This document shows positions 38,440 through 47,331 of a DNA stretch of 64,000 nt, in pieces. Source of the DNA: Granulicella sp. L56 (GTDB lineage Bacteria; Acidobacteriota; Terriglobia; Terriglobales; Acidobacteriaceae). The notes beneath the pieces were generated by a model, which was not told the DNA's origin, did not search any database, and saw nothing but the letters and a program-made list of their open reading frames with translations. Made by a program: the position numbers and the translations under genes. The stretch lies in the NCBI RefSeq assembly GCF_009765835.1, contig NZ_LMUS01000006.1:1074438-1138437 (forward strand), written 5' to 3'. How positions within the stretch are numbered: position 1 is the stretch's first letter; each line of letters starts with the position of its first letter.

Positions 38440-39531
38440 TTGATTCACCACGCTGAATCCGTTGCTGCGCTCAACCTGCCGCCACTCGACATCATTTTCG
38501 GGAGAACTGCAGCAATGCAGGCAGTCCGAAACAAACTGGAACGAGTCGCAGAGACTGATGTCCCTGTTCTCATCCAGGGGGAGAGTGGCACAGGGAAAGA
38601 GGTTTGCGTTCGCCTGCTCCATGCTCTCTCCAAGCGTGCCAGCGGCTCTCTGGTTAAGGTAAGTTGCCCCGCAATTCCCCATTCTTTGCTTGAAACCGAG
38701 CTGTTCGGATACGAAAAAGGCGCCTTTACCGGGGCCATGTCGACGAAACAGGGCCGGGTGGAACAAGCACACATGGGGACGTTGTTTCTCGACGAGGTTG
38801 GAAGCCTTGATCTCGCAGTCCAGGCCAAGCTGTTGCAGGTTCTGCAGGATGGCACCTTTACGCGGGTTGGAGGACATGACCCGCGCTCGATTACGACCCG
38901 GCTCGTCTCGGCTGCCAACTGCGACCTTCGCAATCAGGTGGAAGATGGGACGTTCCGTCTCGATTTCCTCTTTAGAATCAATGCAGTAACGATTAATCTT
39001 CCACCTTTGCGGCAGCGCATTGCAGACCTACCCGTCCTAATCGACTACTTCATCGAGCACTATGCAAAAGTTTTCCACCATGCACCGGAATTACTCTCCA
39101 AGAGCGCTGTGCGGTTGATGCAGAACTATCACTGGCCGGGAAATATCCGCCAGCTCGAGAATCTTATTCGGAGCTATGTCCTTATAGGGAGCGAGGATGC
39201 GCTGGTTGCGGAGCTGATGCCGGAGACGCCGCGCAGCGGAATCACCACGGAGATTGATCTGAGCGAGCCGGTATCGCTGAAGAACATTACGAAGAAGGCG
39301 ACTCAGGATCTGGAACGGCAGATCATTTTGAAGGTCTTGCAGGAGAATAGCTGGAACCGCCAAAAAACCGCTAAGTGGCTTCAAATCAGCTATCGGTCGC
39401 TGTTGTACAAACTGAGCGAGGCGGGGATGCCGGAAGTTCCACCGCGGCCGCTGCGGATTCCCGGTCTGGTGAAGAAGACCTCCGAGAGAACGCTGAAGCC
39501 TGCGCTTTCGTCGCGGAGCAGGATTTATTAG
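38440..39531 (+). CDS. Receiver-less sigma-54-dependent activator (PspF-like layout)
   Basis: The 363-residue protein is an AAA+ activator with only about 25 residues before the ATPase domain: QGESGTGKE (Walker A), YEKGAFTGAMSTK (GAFTGA loop), LFLDEVGSLD (Walker B), FLFRINAVTINLPPLRQR (sensor) and a Fis-type C-terminal helix-turn-helix (SWNRQKTAKWLQISYRSLLYK) followed by a basic tail. It lacks a sensing domain, so its activity must be set by expression or a binding partner. AGGA precedes a TTG at 38440, preferred over TTG 38398. It is divergent from the receiver-containing activator, whose HTH is similar. Confidence 0.9.
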   Translation: MIHHAESVAALNLPPLDIIFGRTAAMQAVRNKLERVAETDVPVLIQGESGTGKEVCVRLLHALSKRASGSLVKVSCPAIPHSLLETELFGYEKGAFTGAMSTKQGRVEQAHMGTLFLDEVGSLDLAVQAKLLQVLQDGTFTRVGGHDPRSITTRLVSAANCDLRNQVEDGTFRLDFLFRINAVTINLPPLRQRIADLPVLIDYFIEHYAKVFHHAPELLSKSAVRLMQNYHWPGNIRQLENLIRSYVLIGSEDALVAELMPETPRSGITTEIDLSEPVSLKNITKKATQDLERQIILKVLQENSWNRQKTAKWLQISYRSLLYKLSEAGMPEVPPRPLRIPGLVKKTSERTLKPALSSRSRIY

Positions 39532-39633
39532 AGCGGTTCTCCTCCAGATGTAGTTTTGATGATTCGAGCAACCGCAGATTCCCTTCGGGAATGACAAACA
39601 AAGGGAAGCTACACCTGAGAGGAAACAGCTATA
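39532..39633. repeat. Dispersed palindromic element, copy 3
   Basis: It starts at the base following the TAG stop. GGTTCTCCTCCAGATGTAG and CTACACCTGAGAGGAAACAG are the terminal inverted repeats around ATTCCCTTCGGGAATGACAA. The copy is nearly the same as copy 2 and ends just before a terminator, as copy 2 does. Confidence 0.82.
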
Positions 39634-39648
39634 GGATGCTTCCAGGTT

Positions 39649-39682
39649 TGAAACCCCGGCTTTGGCCGGGGTTTCGTTGTTT
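39649..39682. terminator. Bidirectional-looking terminator between convergent genes
   Basis: AAACCCCGGC pairs with GCCGGGGTTT around TTTG. Plus-strand tail is CGTTGTTT and minus-strand tail is CAAACC, so it best ends the activator transcript but may serve the EPS transferase gene that ends at 39692. Confidence 0.8.
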
Positions 39683-39691
39683 ACGAAGGGT

Positions 39692-41068
39692 TTACTGTGC
39701 GCCCTGGCGGCGGATGATGGTCTTGATGGTCTCGAACATGATGAGGAGGTCGAGACCCAGGGTCATATGTTTGATGTAGTAGAGATCGAACTCCAGCTTT
39801 TCGCGGCTTTGGGCGAGGGTGGCTCCATAACCGTAGCGGACCTGGGCCCAGCCGGTGAGGCCCGGGCGGATCATGTGGCGGAGGTCAAAGTAAGGAATCT
39901 GCTCGGAGAGCCACGGCACGAACTCAGGCCGCTCGGGGCGGGGGCCGACGAAGCCCATGTCGCCGCGCAGGACGTTCCAGAGCTGGGGGACCTCGTCGAG
40001 CCGGGTCTTGCGCATGAACATGCCGATGCGGGTGACGCGAGGATCGTTCTTGGTGGCCCACTTGGCTCCGGCGGCTTCGGCATCGGTACGCATGGTGCGG
40101 AATTTGTAGACGGAAAAATTGCGCCCGCCCATGCCAACCCGGGTCTGCCGGAAGAAGATGGGGCCGGGAGACGACATGCGGACCATCAGAACGACGAAGG
40201 GAAAGAACGGAAGGAAGAGGAGCAGGCCGATGGCCGCGGTCAGGGTGGAGACGATGCGGCGGGCGATCTGCTGCGAGGGTTTTACGCGAAAGCCTTCGCT
40301 GTAGATGAAGTTACTGGGACGGAGGCCGTCGAGGTAGAGCTTGCCGGTCAGCCGCTCTAAGAGCGCGCCTGCCTCTTCGATGACGACGCCATTGAAGCGC
40401 AGCTTGAGCAGCTCGCGCATGGGGAGAGTGCCACGGCGATCCTCGAGCGCTACAACCAGGCGGTCGATGTGATGCTTCGAGCCGTCGAGATCGGCCATGG
40501 CGGCGCCGAAGACCTCGTGCCGCTCTGCCTTGTCGTCGGTAAAGCCGTCGCAGCCGACGACCTCCATACCGGCGTCCCGGCGATTGCGCAGGAGATTGAC
40601 GACCATCTGGGCCCGCTCGCCGGCACCGAGGACGTAAACCCTCTCGCGGAAGGCGTCCCTGCCGATGAGCCACTCATAGACGCCACGCCAGGCGACCAGC
40701 CCGATGGTAAGGAAGATAAGGCCGAGCAGAAGGACGGAGTGGGCGATGTCGATGGCGGGAAAGAAATAAATAATGCCGGAGAGCAGAAAGGAGAGAAAGC
40801 CGAGGACGAGCAGAAGGCGAAAGTAGATCTCCCAGCTTTCGGAGATGCGCTGCGGTTCGTAGAGGTCGAAGTAATAGGAGATGAGCAGCGTGAGGATAAT
40901 GAGGGCGACAATCTTGACCCAACCGTATTCGAAGTTGAGGACGAGATAGGAGTCTGGCCCGGCGATCAGCACCGTCGCCAACAGAAAGCAACCGCCGATA
41001 ATCAGCGCCTCGCACAACAGTAAAACGATGGTGCGAGTTGGGTAGTACACGTTGAATAGGCGAATCAT
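39692..41068 (-). CDS. Exopolysaccharide polyprenyl glycosylphosphotransferase (initiating sugar transferase)
   Basis: The 458-residue protein has four to five N-terminal membrane helices, a CoA-binding-like middle region (VYVLGAGERAQMVVNLLRNR) and the bacterial sugar transferase domain: SPGPIFFRQTRVGMGGRNFSVYKFRTM, TRIGMFMRKTRLDEVPQLWNVLRGDMGFVGPRPERPEF and MIRPGLTGWAQVRYGYG. It transfers a sugar-1-phosphate to undecaprenyl phosphate, starting repeat-unit synthesis. The layout matches the EpsB type linked with exosortase loci. It is separated from the upstream EPS operon by 308 bases but points the same way. Confidence 0.93.
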   Translation of the reverse strand: MIRLFNVYYPTRTIVLLLCEALIIGGCFLLATVLIAGPDSYLVLNFEYGWVKIVALIILTLLISYYFDLYEPQRISESWEIYFRLLLVLGFLSFLLSGIIYFFPAIDIAHSVLLLGLIFLTIGLVAWRGVYEWLIGRDAFRERVYVLGAGERAQMVVNLLRNRRDAGMEVVGCDGFTDDKAERHEVFGAAMADLDGSKHHIDRLVVALEDRRGTLPMRELLKLRFNGVVIEEAGALLERLTGKLYLDGLRPSNFIYSEGFRVKPSQQIARRIVSTLTAAIGLLLFLPFFPFVVLMVRMSSPGPIFFRQTRVGMGGRNFSVYKFRTMRTDAEAAGAKWATKNDPRVTRIGMFMRKTRLDEVPQLWNVLRGDMGFVGPRPERPEFVPWLSEQIPYFDLRHMIRPGLTGWAQVRYGYGATLAQSREKLEFDLYYIKHMTLGLDLLIMFETIKTIIRRQGAQ

Positions 41069-41376
41069 TGCTCTCTCTTACCGGCGATCTGCTGTAGACC
41101 GTGAACCCTGGACAACATCAATATTCTTCATGGCTGACTTGGATCGGATTTTGCCACCGTCCAGATTCGATCAGCCTTTGGCAAATTCCAACAACATAAG
41201 AGAGCATACCCCAAGGGCTAAAGCCCTTCTTTTCATTCGCCCCTGATAAACGATCCAAACTAAACCTGTTCCCAGCCAGGGAAGAAGGCAGCTCGATGAT
41301 TCCATCTCAATTTACGGCAAGATTGAGGTGACGAACCTTCAATACCTGGTGATTTTTCCGCGCCGTCCCAAGTCCG
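41069..41376. other. Gap inside the EPS cluster
   Basis: No ORF is supported. A hairpin AAGGGCTAAAGCCCTT (41213-41228) followed by CTTTT resembles a terminator in the plus direction and also a dispersed repeat type. The leader of the sugar transferase gene must lie here. Confidence 0.5.
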
Positions 41377-42375
41377 TTACTCGTTGGTGGAGTCGTAGCC
41401 ATAATAGCTGCCGACCTGAGGAGCCTCGCGCACAGCATTGAGCACAAAACCAAGAACCTTCGCAGCTTTCAACTCGCTCTGCGCGCGCTGTGCAACGGGG
41501 AATTTGGTGACCCCGCCGCGGGCGACAAGAAGGACACCATCGCAGGACCGGGCGAGGTTGACCGCATCGGAGACAGGGAGAACCGGGGACGAGTCAACAA
41601 TAATCCAGTCGAAGTAGGGAGAGGCCTGGCGGATCAGGTCGCCAAAGCGCGGGCTGCCGGAGAGGTCCGCTGCCTTGTCCCCGCCATTGCCTCCGGCGAT
41701 AAAGGTGAGGTTAGGAAATATGGGCTGCTTCGCGGAATCGGTGGACGGCATCTCCTCGGCACGCTGCATAATCTCGACGAGGCCAGCCTTGCCCGCCAGA
41801 TAGTCGGCGAGGCCGGGCTGCGACTCGCAGCCGAGGATCTGATGCATGGTGTAGCGGCGCATGTCGCCGTCGATCAGCAGTACCTTGCTGTTCTTGTGGC
41901 GCGCGAGACTAAGGGCCAGGTTCGTGGAGACGAAGCTTTTGCCCTCCTGGGGCATACCGCTGCTGATAAGGATCGACTTAAGCGGACTGACGTCACGCAG
42001 CTCGAAGATGCGCGAGCGGAGGCTGCGGAACTGCTCGACGGCAGGGCCGCGATGCAGGAGCGCCGGAAGCTGGGCGAAGGCCGGGCTCCAGGGACGCCTT
42101 TCGATCTTGCTGAGGTCAAGCGGTTCCTTGACGACGGCAGCAGCTACGACCGGGGTCGGGGCCGGTGCCGCGTAACGGGGAGGCGCTGTCGCGGCAGCGG
42201 GTGACTCGTATTCCGCCTCGGCGGCAGCAGTCTGCGCAAGAGGCTCGAAATCGGCTGGCTGGGCCGGATTGGCTAGCTGTTCTGCTGGCTGTTCTGGGAT
42301 TAGCGGCTCGCGCTCGCGTTTTTCCAGAGCGCGCTCGGCCTCTGCTTTCTGGAGTGCTTCGTATATGCGGCTCAT
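41377..42375 (-). CDS. CpsD/CapB-type tyrosine kinase for exopolysaccharide
   Basis: The 332-residue protein begins MSRIYEALQKAEAERALEKR, the start seen in exosortase-linked kinases, then a Pro/Ala-rich linker. SSGMPQEGKSFVSTNLALSLA is the Walker A, VLLIDGDMRR the Walker A' and FDWIIVDSSPVLPVSDA the Walker B of BY-kinases. The C-terminus SYYGYDSTNE is a small tyrosine cluster for autophosphorylation. It partners the chain-length protein in the same operon to control polymer length and export. Start overlaps the end of the next gene upstream by 4 bases. Confidence 0.93.
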   Translation of the reverse strand: MSRIYEALQKAEAERALEKREREPLIPEQPAEQLANPAQPADFEPLAQTAAAEAEYESPAAATAPPRYAAPAPTPVVAAAVVKEPLDLSKIERRPWSPAFAQLPALLHRGPAVEQFRSLRSRIFELRDVSPLKSILISSGMPQEGKSFVSTNLALSLARHKNSKVLLIDGDMRRYTMHQILGCESQPGLADYLAGKAGLVEIMQRAEEMPSTDSAKQPIFPNLTFIAGGNGGDKAADLSGSPRFGDLIRQASPYFDWIIVDSSPVLPVSDAVNLARSCDGVLLVARGGVTKFPVAQRAQSELKAAKVLGFVLNAVREAPQVGSYYGYDSTNE

Positions 42376-43307
42376 CGATCTTGCCTTCCCGTGGGATCAC
42401 CGTTAAAAGCTGTGCTGAAGTTGAGAGCGTCGCCGGATACGGAGAGTGGCGACGACATGCCACCGCCTCCCATGGCCGCTGAGGAGATAAGAAATGGCTG
42501 CGTCTCAAGTTCGAGCTCCACCGCTACGCCTTCGACAATGGCCGGAGTAATCTCCCGAATCTGTTCCACGTAGCCCACAATCAGTGAGTGCTCGCAGAGC
42601 AGGTTGATGATGCGCGGAATGCCGCGGCTGAATCGGTGGATGAGGCTGAGCGCCTCCTGCGAGAAGATAGGCCACGATGCACCGGCGATGCGGAGACGTT
42701 CCGCCACATAGGCGTGGGTCTGACTCTCGGTGAGCGACTGGGTGCGGCACCACAGCGAGACGCGCTGGCGAAGCTGGCGGACGCTGGGGTGGCGAAGTTT
42801 CTCCTCAAGCTCGGGCTGGCCGGAGAGGACGATCTGGAGCAGCTTCTCCGACGAGGTTTCAAGGTTGGTGAGCAGCCGAATCTCTTCGAGCAGGTCCCAG
42901 GAGAGGTTCTGCGCCTCGTCGACGACGACCACACAGGTCTCTTCCATGCGAAAGCGCTCGATGAGCCAGCGATTGAGCTGGAGCAACATGCCGGACTTGG
43001 TGCGGGTTGTCGGGGCAATGCCGAAGTCGGTAAGCACGAACTCGAGGAAGTCCAGGGTGTCGAGGCGCGGGTTGAAGACGAACGAGGTGGACACGCGACG
43101 GCTGCTAAAGGAGCTGAGAGCGCGACGCAGCAAGGTGGTCTTGCCTGTGCCGACCTCGCCGGTGAGCACGGTGAAGCCCTTGCGGGCGGAGATGCCGTAC
43201 TCCAGGCAGGCGAGGGCCTCGCGGGTGTGCGGCATCATGTAGAGGAACCGCGGGTCCGGGCTGGTACCGAAGGGACTGCTTTGCAGCTTGTAGAAGCTCT
43301 TGTACAT
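42372..43307 (-). CDS. Exosortase-locus AAA ATPase (ExeA-like)
   Basis: The 311-residue protein starts MYKSFYKLQSSPFGTSPDPRFLYMMPHTREALACLEYGI, typical of the ATPases that accompany exosortase EPS loci and of ExeA. LTGEVGTGKTTLLRR is the Walker A, CVVVVDEAQNLSWDLLEEIR the Walker B. GIPRIINLLCEHSLIVGY marks the lid region. Its role is unproven; it may energise or regulate polymer assembly. It is coupled to the kinase gene downstream and lies 2 bases from the chain-length gene upstream. Confidence 0.93.
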   Translation of the reverse strand: MYKSFYKLQSSPFGTSPDPRFLYMMPHTREALACLEYGISARKGFTVLTGEVGTGKTTLLRRALSSFSSRRVSTSFVFNPRLDTLDFLEFVLTDFGIAPTTRTKSGMLLQLNRWLIERFRMEETCVVVVDEAQNLSWDLLEEIRLLTNLETSSEKLLQIVLSGQPELEEKLRHPSVRQLRQRVSLWCRTQSLTESQTHAYVAERLRIAGASWPIFSQEALSLIHRFSRGIPRIINLLCEHSLIVGYVEQIREITPAIVEGVAVELELETQPFLISSAAMGGGGMSSPLSVSGDALNFSTAFNGDPTGRQDR

Positions 43308-43309
43308 GA

Positions 43310-44833
43310 TCAGCTACCCGCATTCACGAGCGGCTTGGTGTCCGCTGCAAGGTCTGGCTGACGGCGAAACGGCCATCTGCGCTGGGACGGTGCGGGCTCG
43401 TCGTCACTGGAGAAGCCAATCACCCCCAGGGTCGGCAGCTTGGTGAATGCCCAGATATCGCGCTCGCTGCGGACTGCGGTGTCACGATACTCGATGAGGC
43501 CCACAATCAAAATGCCCAGCGCAAGGCCCCCGACGAAACCTCCAAGCGCGAAGACCAGCCGGTTGGGGAAGGTTGGCGCTTCAGGAAGGTTGGGCGCATC
43601 CATGATCCTGAAGTTCTCGCCCTGCTGACGTTTTTCGAGATCTGTTCCCATTTTAGCCAGGTTCATCTTGTTGAGGAGATCATCATAGAACTGTTGGGCG
43701 GTGGCATGGTCACGGGTGACGTCTTTGAACTGCTCCTGCACGGCCGGGGTGGACTCGATGCGTCCCTGATAGCTGCGGATCTGGTTCTGAATCTGGGCCT
43801 GATCGTGCTTCTTCTGAACAATTCCCTGTTCGACGGAGCGGAGCTGGGCGCGAAGCTGCTGCACGCTCAAGGAATCATGGGCATTGGGAGTCGAGATCGA
43901 CGAAGCCTTCGCGGGTGCGGGAGCCTTCGCCATCTGGGCGCGAAGATCCTTGATCTTGCGCCGGACGGCGACAACATCGGGATAGTCTTCGGTGTAGCGG
44001 CCGGAGAGGTCAGCCTCCTGAGCGAGAAGAGACTCCAACTCGGTTTGCTGAGCCTGTGGAGCTACGGCCCCACCGGAGGTGCTTGAACTTTGAGCCACCT
44101 GCTGGGCCAGCATCGCCTCCTCGTAGCTCTTGTCCTGCTCAAGCCGTGCGAGTGCCTGCGTGGCCGCATCCAACTGAGTATTGAGGCTGGTCAACATATT
44201 CATGTTGGTCGCTTCTTCGCCGGGAAGTCTGCCGGCGTACTGCTCCTGAAAACGGGCGAGCTTGGAGTCCTGATCGTCGAGTTTACTCTTGGCGTCGGCG
44301 AGCTGGGCCTGAAGGAAGGACGTGGTGCCCTCGGCGGAGGCGGTGCGGTCGCTGAGGTTTTCGCTGACGAAGAGCGAGGTGATCTCGCCGCAGACAACCT
44401 GGGCGGTTCGAGCGTCACTGGCCTGGTAGGAGATATAGAAACCAGGCATCCCCGACGAACCCGCCGATTGAATGGGCTTGATGTCGATGTTCTTGCGGAC
44501 AGCGTCGACGCGGTCGTCCATGGATATCTTGCTGGTGCCGTACAGGTTAAAACGCTCAATGATGGGCTGGATGCGGGAGCGGCTGAGGATCTGCTCCTTC
44601 ATCGAGGCAAGACGAGTGCTGAGGTCCTCTGTAACAACGGGTTTGACGTAGCTGTCGGGGACCTTCTGCTGCTCCACCAGTACGAGCGTCTGGGAGACAT
44701 AGCGGGGCTGCACGAGATGGCTGATCCCGTAAGTGAAGATGGGGAGGATGAGCGCCGGGATGACGACGATCCACCATCTGCGCTTCAGAATAGCGGCGTA
44801 GTCTTCCAGATTTAATGCGCGATGGCCAAGCAT
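43310..44833 (-). CDS. Wzz/GumC-type polysaccharide chain-length determinant
   Basis: The 507-residue protein has LEDYAAILKRRWWIVVIPALILPIFTYG as first membrane helix and a second one near residue 440 (FALGGFVGGLALGILIVGLIEY), with a long helical periplasmic part (KSKLDDQDSKLARFQEQYAGRLPGEE and LRAQLRSVEQGIVQKKHDQAQ) between. PNLPEAPTFPNRL precedes the second helix, the Pro-rich motif of polysaccharide co-polymerases. It sets chain length and docks with the Wza-like exporter; the separate kinase downstream completes the type. Confidence 0.92.
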   Translation of the reverse strand: MLGHRALNLEDYAAILKRRWWIVVIPALILPIFTYGISHLVQPRYVSQTLVLVEQQKVPDSYVKPVVTEDLSTRLASMKEQILSRSRIQPIIERFNLYGTSKISMDDRVDAVRKNIDIKPIQSAGSSGMPGFYISYQASDARTAQVVCGEITSLFVSENLSDRTASAEGTTSFLQAQLADAKSKLDDQDSKLARFQEQYAGRLPGEEATNMNMLTSLNTQLDAATQALARLEQDKSYEEAMLAQQVAQSSSTSGGAVAPQAQQTELESLLAQEADLSGRYTEDYPDVVAVRRKIKDLRAQMAKAPAPAKASSISTPNAHDSLSVQQLRAQLRSVEQGIVQKKHDQAQIQNQIRSYQGRIESTPAVQEQFKDVTRDHATAQQFYDDLLNKMNLAKMGTDLEKRQQGENFRIMDAPNLPEAPTFPNRLVFALGGFVGGLALGILIVGLIEYRDTAVRSERDIWAFTKLPTLGVIGFSSDDEPAPSQRRWPFRRQPDLAADTKPLVNAGS

Positions 44834-44842
44834 GGTAACTCC

Positions 44843-46162
44843 TTAAAACTGACCGAGAGATGTGGAGCGGGGAGAGAAGGTGATTCCAACTCCAAACGTC
44901 TGCGTTAGACCGCTAAAGGCATTTTGCGTACTCAGCGAATCGTCGATGGATTGATGTTGAATGTTGTAAGTGGCGAAGGCGGAGAAGGAATCGGTCAATT
45001 TGCGCGAAACCTGCACACCGGCAAAGGTGAGGTTGGTTGTTCCACCGGCATAGGGGAACAGGGAGGTCGAGGAACCGACAAGAGCCCCCTCCTGCAACAG
45101 TCCGGACGTATGAGTATAGTTCCCGCTCAGAGAGGCCCTCCAGTCGGGACCGTAGGACCTGCCAATCGAGGCCGAGATGTCATCAGAGAGAGCACCGGGC
45201 TGCACCCCGGAGCCGCCGTTGACTCCGCGTGAGTAGCTTACGCTCATCTGGGTGATTTCGCGGATGTAACTGAGATTGAGATTGGTACTCACCGTCACAC
45301 GAGAAGGGATCAACGCACTATTGGAGCTACTGAGCCACATAGGCCCCGCAGAGGCGCTCCCTTTGAGCGAGCTGCTTAAAGTGCGTTCGAATGCGGCAGT
45401 GATACCACGGGTTTGCATGGTCAGACCGATGCCGCCCCCGTAGCTGTAAGTCGAATAGAGAGCGCTTCCGCTGATCGTGTCTCGCGCATCGAGGCGATGA
45501 TTGAGGCCAAGGTTTCCCGAGTACTGGGTGTTTTCCAGACCTTCTCCCTTGGGAAAGCGAAGCATCGACCAGTCCCCTGAGCCGCTGATAGAGGTCAGGG
45601 GAGTAAGTTCCCTCTCGACGTTCCCAGTGAGGGCGTTACTGACATTGGTGGCATTGTTCGTCAGCACTCCGCCCGCAGGCCCACTGGATACTCCCTGACC
45701 CGTCCCTGATCCGAGGTCCCCTACGCCGGGAATTCCGGAAAGGCCCAGCGTGGGGGTTTCCGGCAGATAACTAACCGAATCCGAGACGGCGAAGTGCCAT
45801 CGGCCGGCAACCAGACCTTGAGAGATGGCAAGGTTCTGAAAGGAAGTCGCGTGACCGCCGTACTCATTGCCCAGAATAAGGCCGCCAGCGTAGATCATGC
45901 TGAATGGATGCACAACGCTTGTGGAGTTGTACGCTGCGTCTCCTGAGAAAACGGCCGAATTGCCGGTGCCCACTCTCTCACTTCCAATCTCGACCATCTC
46001 CGAGGCGCGCAAGGCGTAGTGGAAGACGCCATCGACCGAGGGAAGGCTGGGGCCGACACTGGGCGACATGGTGCCAGCGGGAACCGCCTGCGCACAGGCT
46101 ACGGAAGCCGCCGCAGCGATGAGCGCCAGGGTAGCAATACAACTCTTCAGGTAGCGGCTCAT
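44843..46162 (-). CDS. Outer-membrane beta-barrel protein of the EPS locus
   Basis: The 439-residue protein has a signal peptide (SCIATLALIAAAASVACAQA). The remainder alternates polar and hydrophobic residues in strand-length runs (TISGSALYSTYSYGGGIGLTM, LNLSYIREITQMSVSYSRG) and ends in a run finishing GVGITFSPRSTSLGQF. This is the pattern of a barrel of perhaps 16-18 strands. Similar proteins occur at this place in exosortase/EPS loci and may secrete or anchor the polymer. It overlaps the exporter gene upstream by 4 bases. No sorting signal is present at the C-terminus. Confidence 0.82.
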   Translation of the reverse strand: MSRYLKSCIATLALIAAAASVACAQAVPAGTMSPSVGPSLPSVDGVFHYALRASEMVEIGSERVGTGNSAVFSGDAAYNSTSVVHPFSMIYAGGLILGNEYGGHATSFQNLAISQGLVAGRWHFAVSDSVSYLPETPTLGLSGIPGVGDLGSGTGQGVSSGPAGGVLTNNATNVSNALTGNVERELTPLTSISGSGDWSMLRFPKGEGLENTQYSGNLGLNHRLDARDTISGSALYSTYSYGGGIGLTMQTRGITAAFERTLSSSLKGSASAGPMWLSSSNSALIPSRVTVSTNLNLSYIREITQMSVSYSRGVNGGSGVQPGALSDDISASIGRSYGPDWRASLSGNYTHTSGLLQEGALVGSSTSLFPYAGGTTNLTFAGVQVSRKLTDSFSAFATYNIQHQSIDDSLSTQNAFSGLTQTFGVGITFSPRSTSLGQF

Positions 46163-46800
46163 GGAACCACAATCGTGTCGCCAGGTTCGAGCGAGACGTC
46201 CTGTTTATCGTCGCCTTTCAGCGCTTTTTTATAGTCAAAGGGTATCTTCTTCTGGGCAGCGCCGGTGCCGCGCAGAATGTAGATGCGCTTGGCGTGAGCG
46301 AAGGGCGAGAGGCCGCCAGCCGAGGAGATTGCCTGCAGCGGCGTCATGCCCGGGGTCATCGCGAGCGCGCCGACATGGCCGACATTTCCGATCACGAAGA
46401 TCCGCTGGCTGTTAACACCGAGAACAACGACCGAGACGATGGGGTCCTGGACGTACTTCTTAAGTCGCTGGGTGATGTCGGCGGCGAGTGCCATGGGGGT
46501 CAGTCCCGCGGCCTGCAGGTCACCCAGCAGAACGAGGGAGATCCGGCCATCGGGCCGGACGGGAACCGTACCCGAAAGAGTAGGCTCCTTCCAGACCGTG
46601 ACCTGAAGCGAATCCTCAGCGCCAATCATGTAGTGGGCGATATCGCTGGAGTCCGTCGTGGATGGCTTTTGCGTTGCATCCGTCGCGGCAGGGGGAACAC
46701 TCTGTGCGGTTGCAGCGGCTGGGGATTGCGTTTGTTGGGCAACTGCGGCAGAAGGCATTGCAGGCAACATTGCCATGAGCACGACAAGAGACCACTTCAT
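46159..46800 (-). CDS. Wza-type polysaccharide export protein
   Basis: With ATG 46800 (GAGGGAG upstream) the protein has 213 residues and a signal peptide (SLVVLMAMLPAMPSAAVAQQ). YMIGAEDSLQVTVWKEPTLSGTVPVRPDGRISLVLLGDLQAAGLTP is the Poly_export domain and VFVIGNVGHVGALAMTPGMTPLQAISSAGGLSPFAHAKRIYILRG (read in part) the SLBB domain. It forms the outer-membrane or periplasmic export channel. No lipobox Cys is seen, so it differs from classical Wza. It is the first gene of the minus-strand EPS operon; the frame open to 47109 is not used. Confidence 0.92.
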   Translation of the reverse strand: MKWSLVVLMAMLPAMPSAAVAQQTQSPAAATAQSVPPAATDATQKPSTTDSSDIAHYMIGAEDSLQVTVWKEPTLSGTVPVRPDGRISLVLLGDLQAAGLTPMALAADITQRLKKYVQDPIVSVVVLGVNSQRIFVIGNVGHVGALAMTPGMTPLQAISSAGGLSPFAHAKRIYILRGTGAAQKKIPFDYKKALKGDDKQDVSLEPGDTIVVP

Positions 46801-47250
46801 TGGGTAACTCCCTCTCTTCAAGCCGCTAACCGGCTTCTCCCATTCTGCCTCATCTGCTTCCTGTTGCAGCCTTTTTGTCTTGAATATCCGATAATGGCCC
46901 CACAGGGAGCCCTGCGCGAGTGGTGTTGAATCGATTGCCTTTGCAGCAGTCGCTACACCCCAGCGATAGATTGTCGTGCCAACATGGCCGGTTGGGTCAA
47001 CCGCCCGTCCTGTGCACTCTTGATTTTGTTTCGTAAAACCTACAATCATAGGAATCCTTTTGGCTAATACGTGGTTCTGAAGCACGAAGAATGCCAAACT
47101 GGAGGACAAGGCAGGGTTTGACTAAAAAGTTGCAACCTTTTGCTGGTTCTGCCCATAGTCATGCAGCCATCTGATTTGGTTATGGTCTATAGTTCCCAAA
47201 AGGAGCGCTGCTGTAGCGATGGGGCCGCATTAATGTGCAAATTGACGGCA

Positions 47251-47274
47251 CATGTGGGAAATGTTTTTCCCATG
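47251..47274. promoter_or_regulatory. Dyad 1 upstream of the exosortase gene
   Basis: TGGGAAA and TTTCCCA are perfect 7-base arms around TGTT, flanked on both sides by CATG. It lies about 100 bases before the exosortase start and is a candidate protein-binding site. Confidence 0.45.
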
Positions 47275-47312
47275 ACTTAACCCATCGTCTTCCACTTTGA
47301 CGGGGGATTGGA

Positions 47313-47331
47313 GTTCTTTCCGGGAAAGAAC
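47313..47331. promoter_or_regulatory. Dyad 2 upstream of the exosortase gene
   Basis: GTTCTTTCC and GGAAAGAAC are perfect 9-base arms around a single G. It ends 41 bases before the start codon. It shares the TTTCC/GGAAA half-site with dyad 1, which argues for a common binding protein. Confidence 0.5.

Noticed and set aside
38388-38440. ATG at 38388 as start of the receiver-less activator after a frameshift
   Set aside because: It is in another frame, and TTG 38440 with AGGA in the right frame gives a complete activator.
39662-40360. 232-codon plus-strand frame opposite the EPS sugar transferase
   Set aside because: It overlaps a gene with full family signatures and begins inside a terminator.
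41213-41228. Hairpin AAGGGCTAAAGCCCTT as a dedicated terminator of the tyrosine kinase gene
   Set aside because: The T-rich tail is on the plus strand, opposite to transcription of the EPS genes, and the hairpin resembles a common dispersed repeat.
46975-46981. TGGCACG on the minus strand, a perfect -24 element upstream of the Wza-like gene
   Set aside because: No GC dinucleotide lies ten bases after the GG, so the -12 element is missing.
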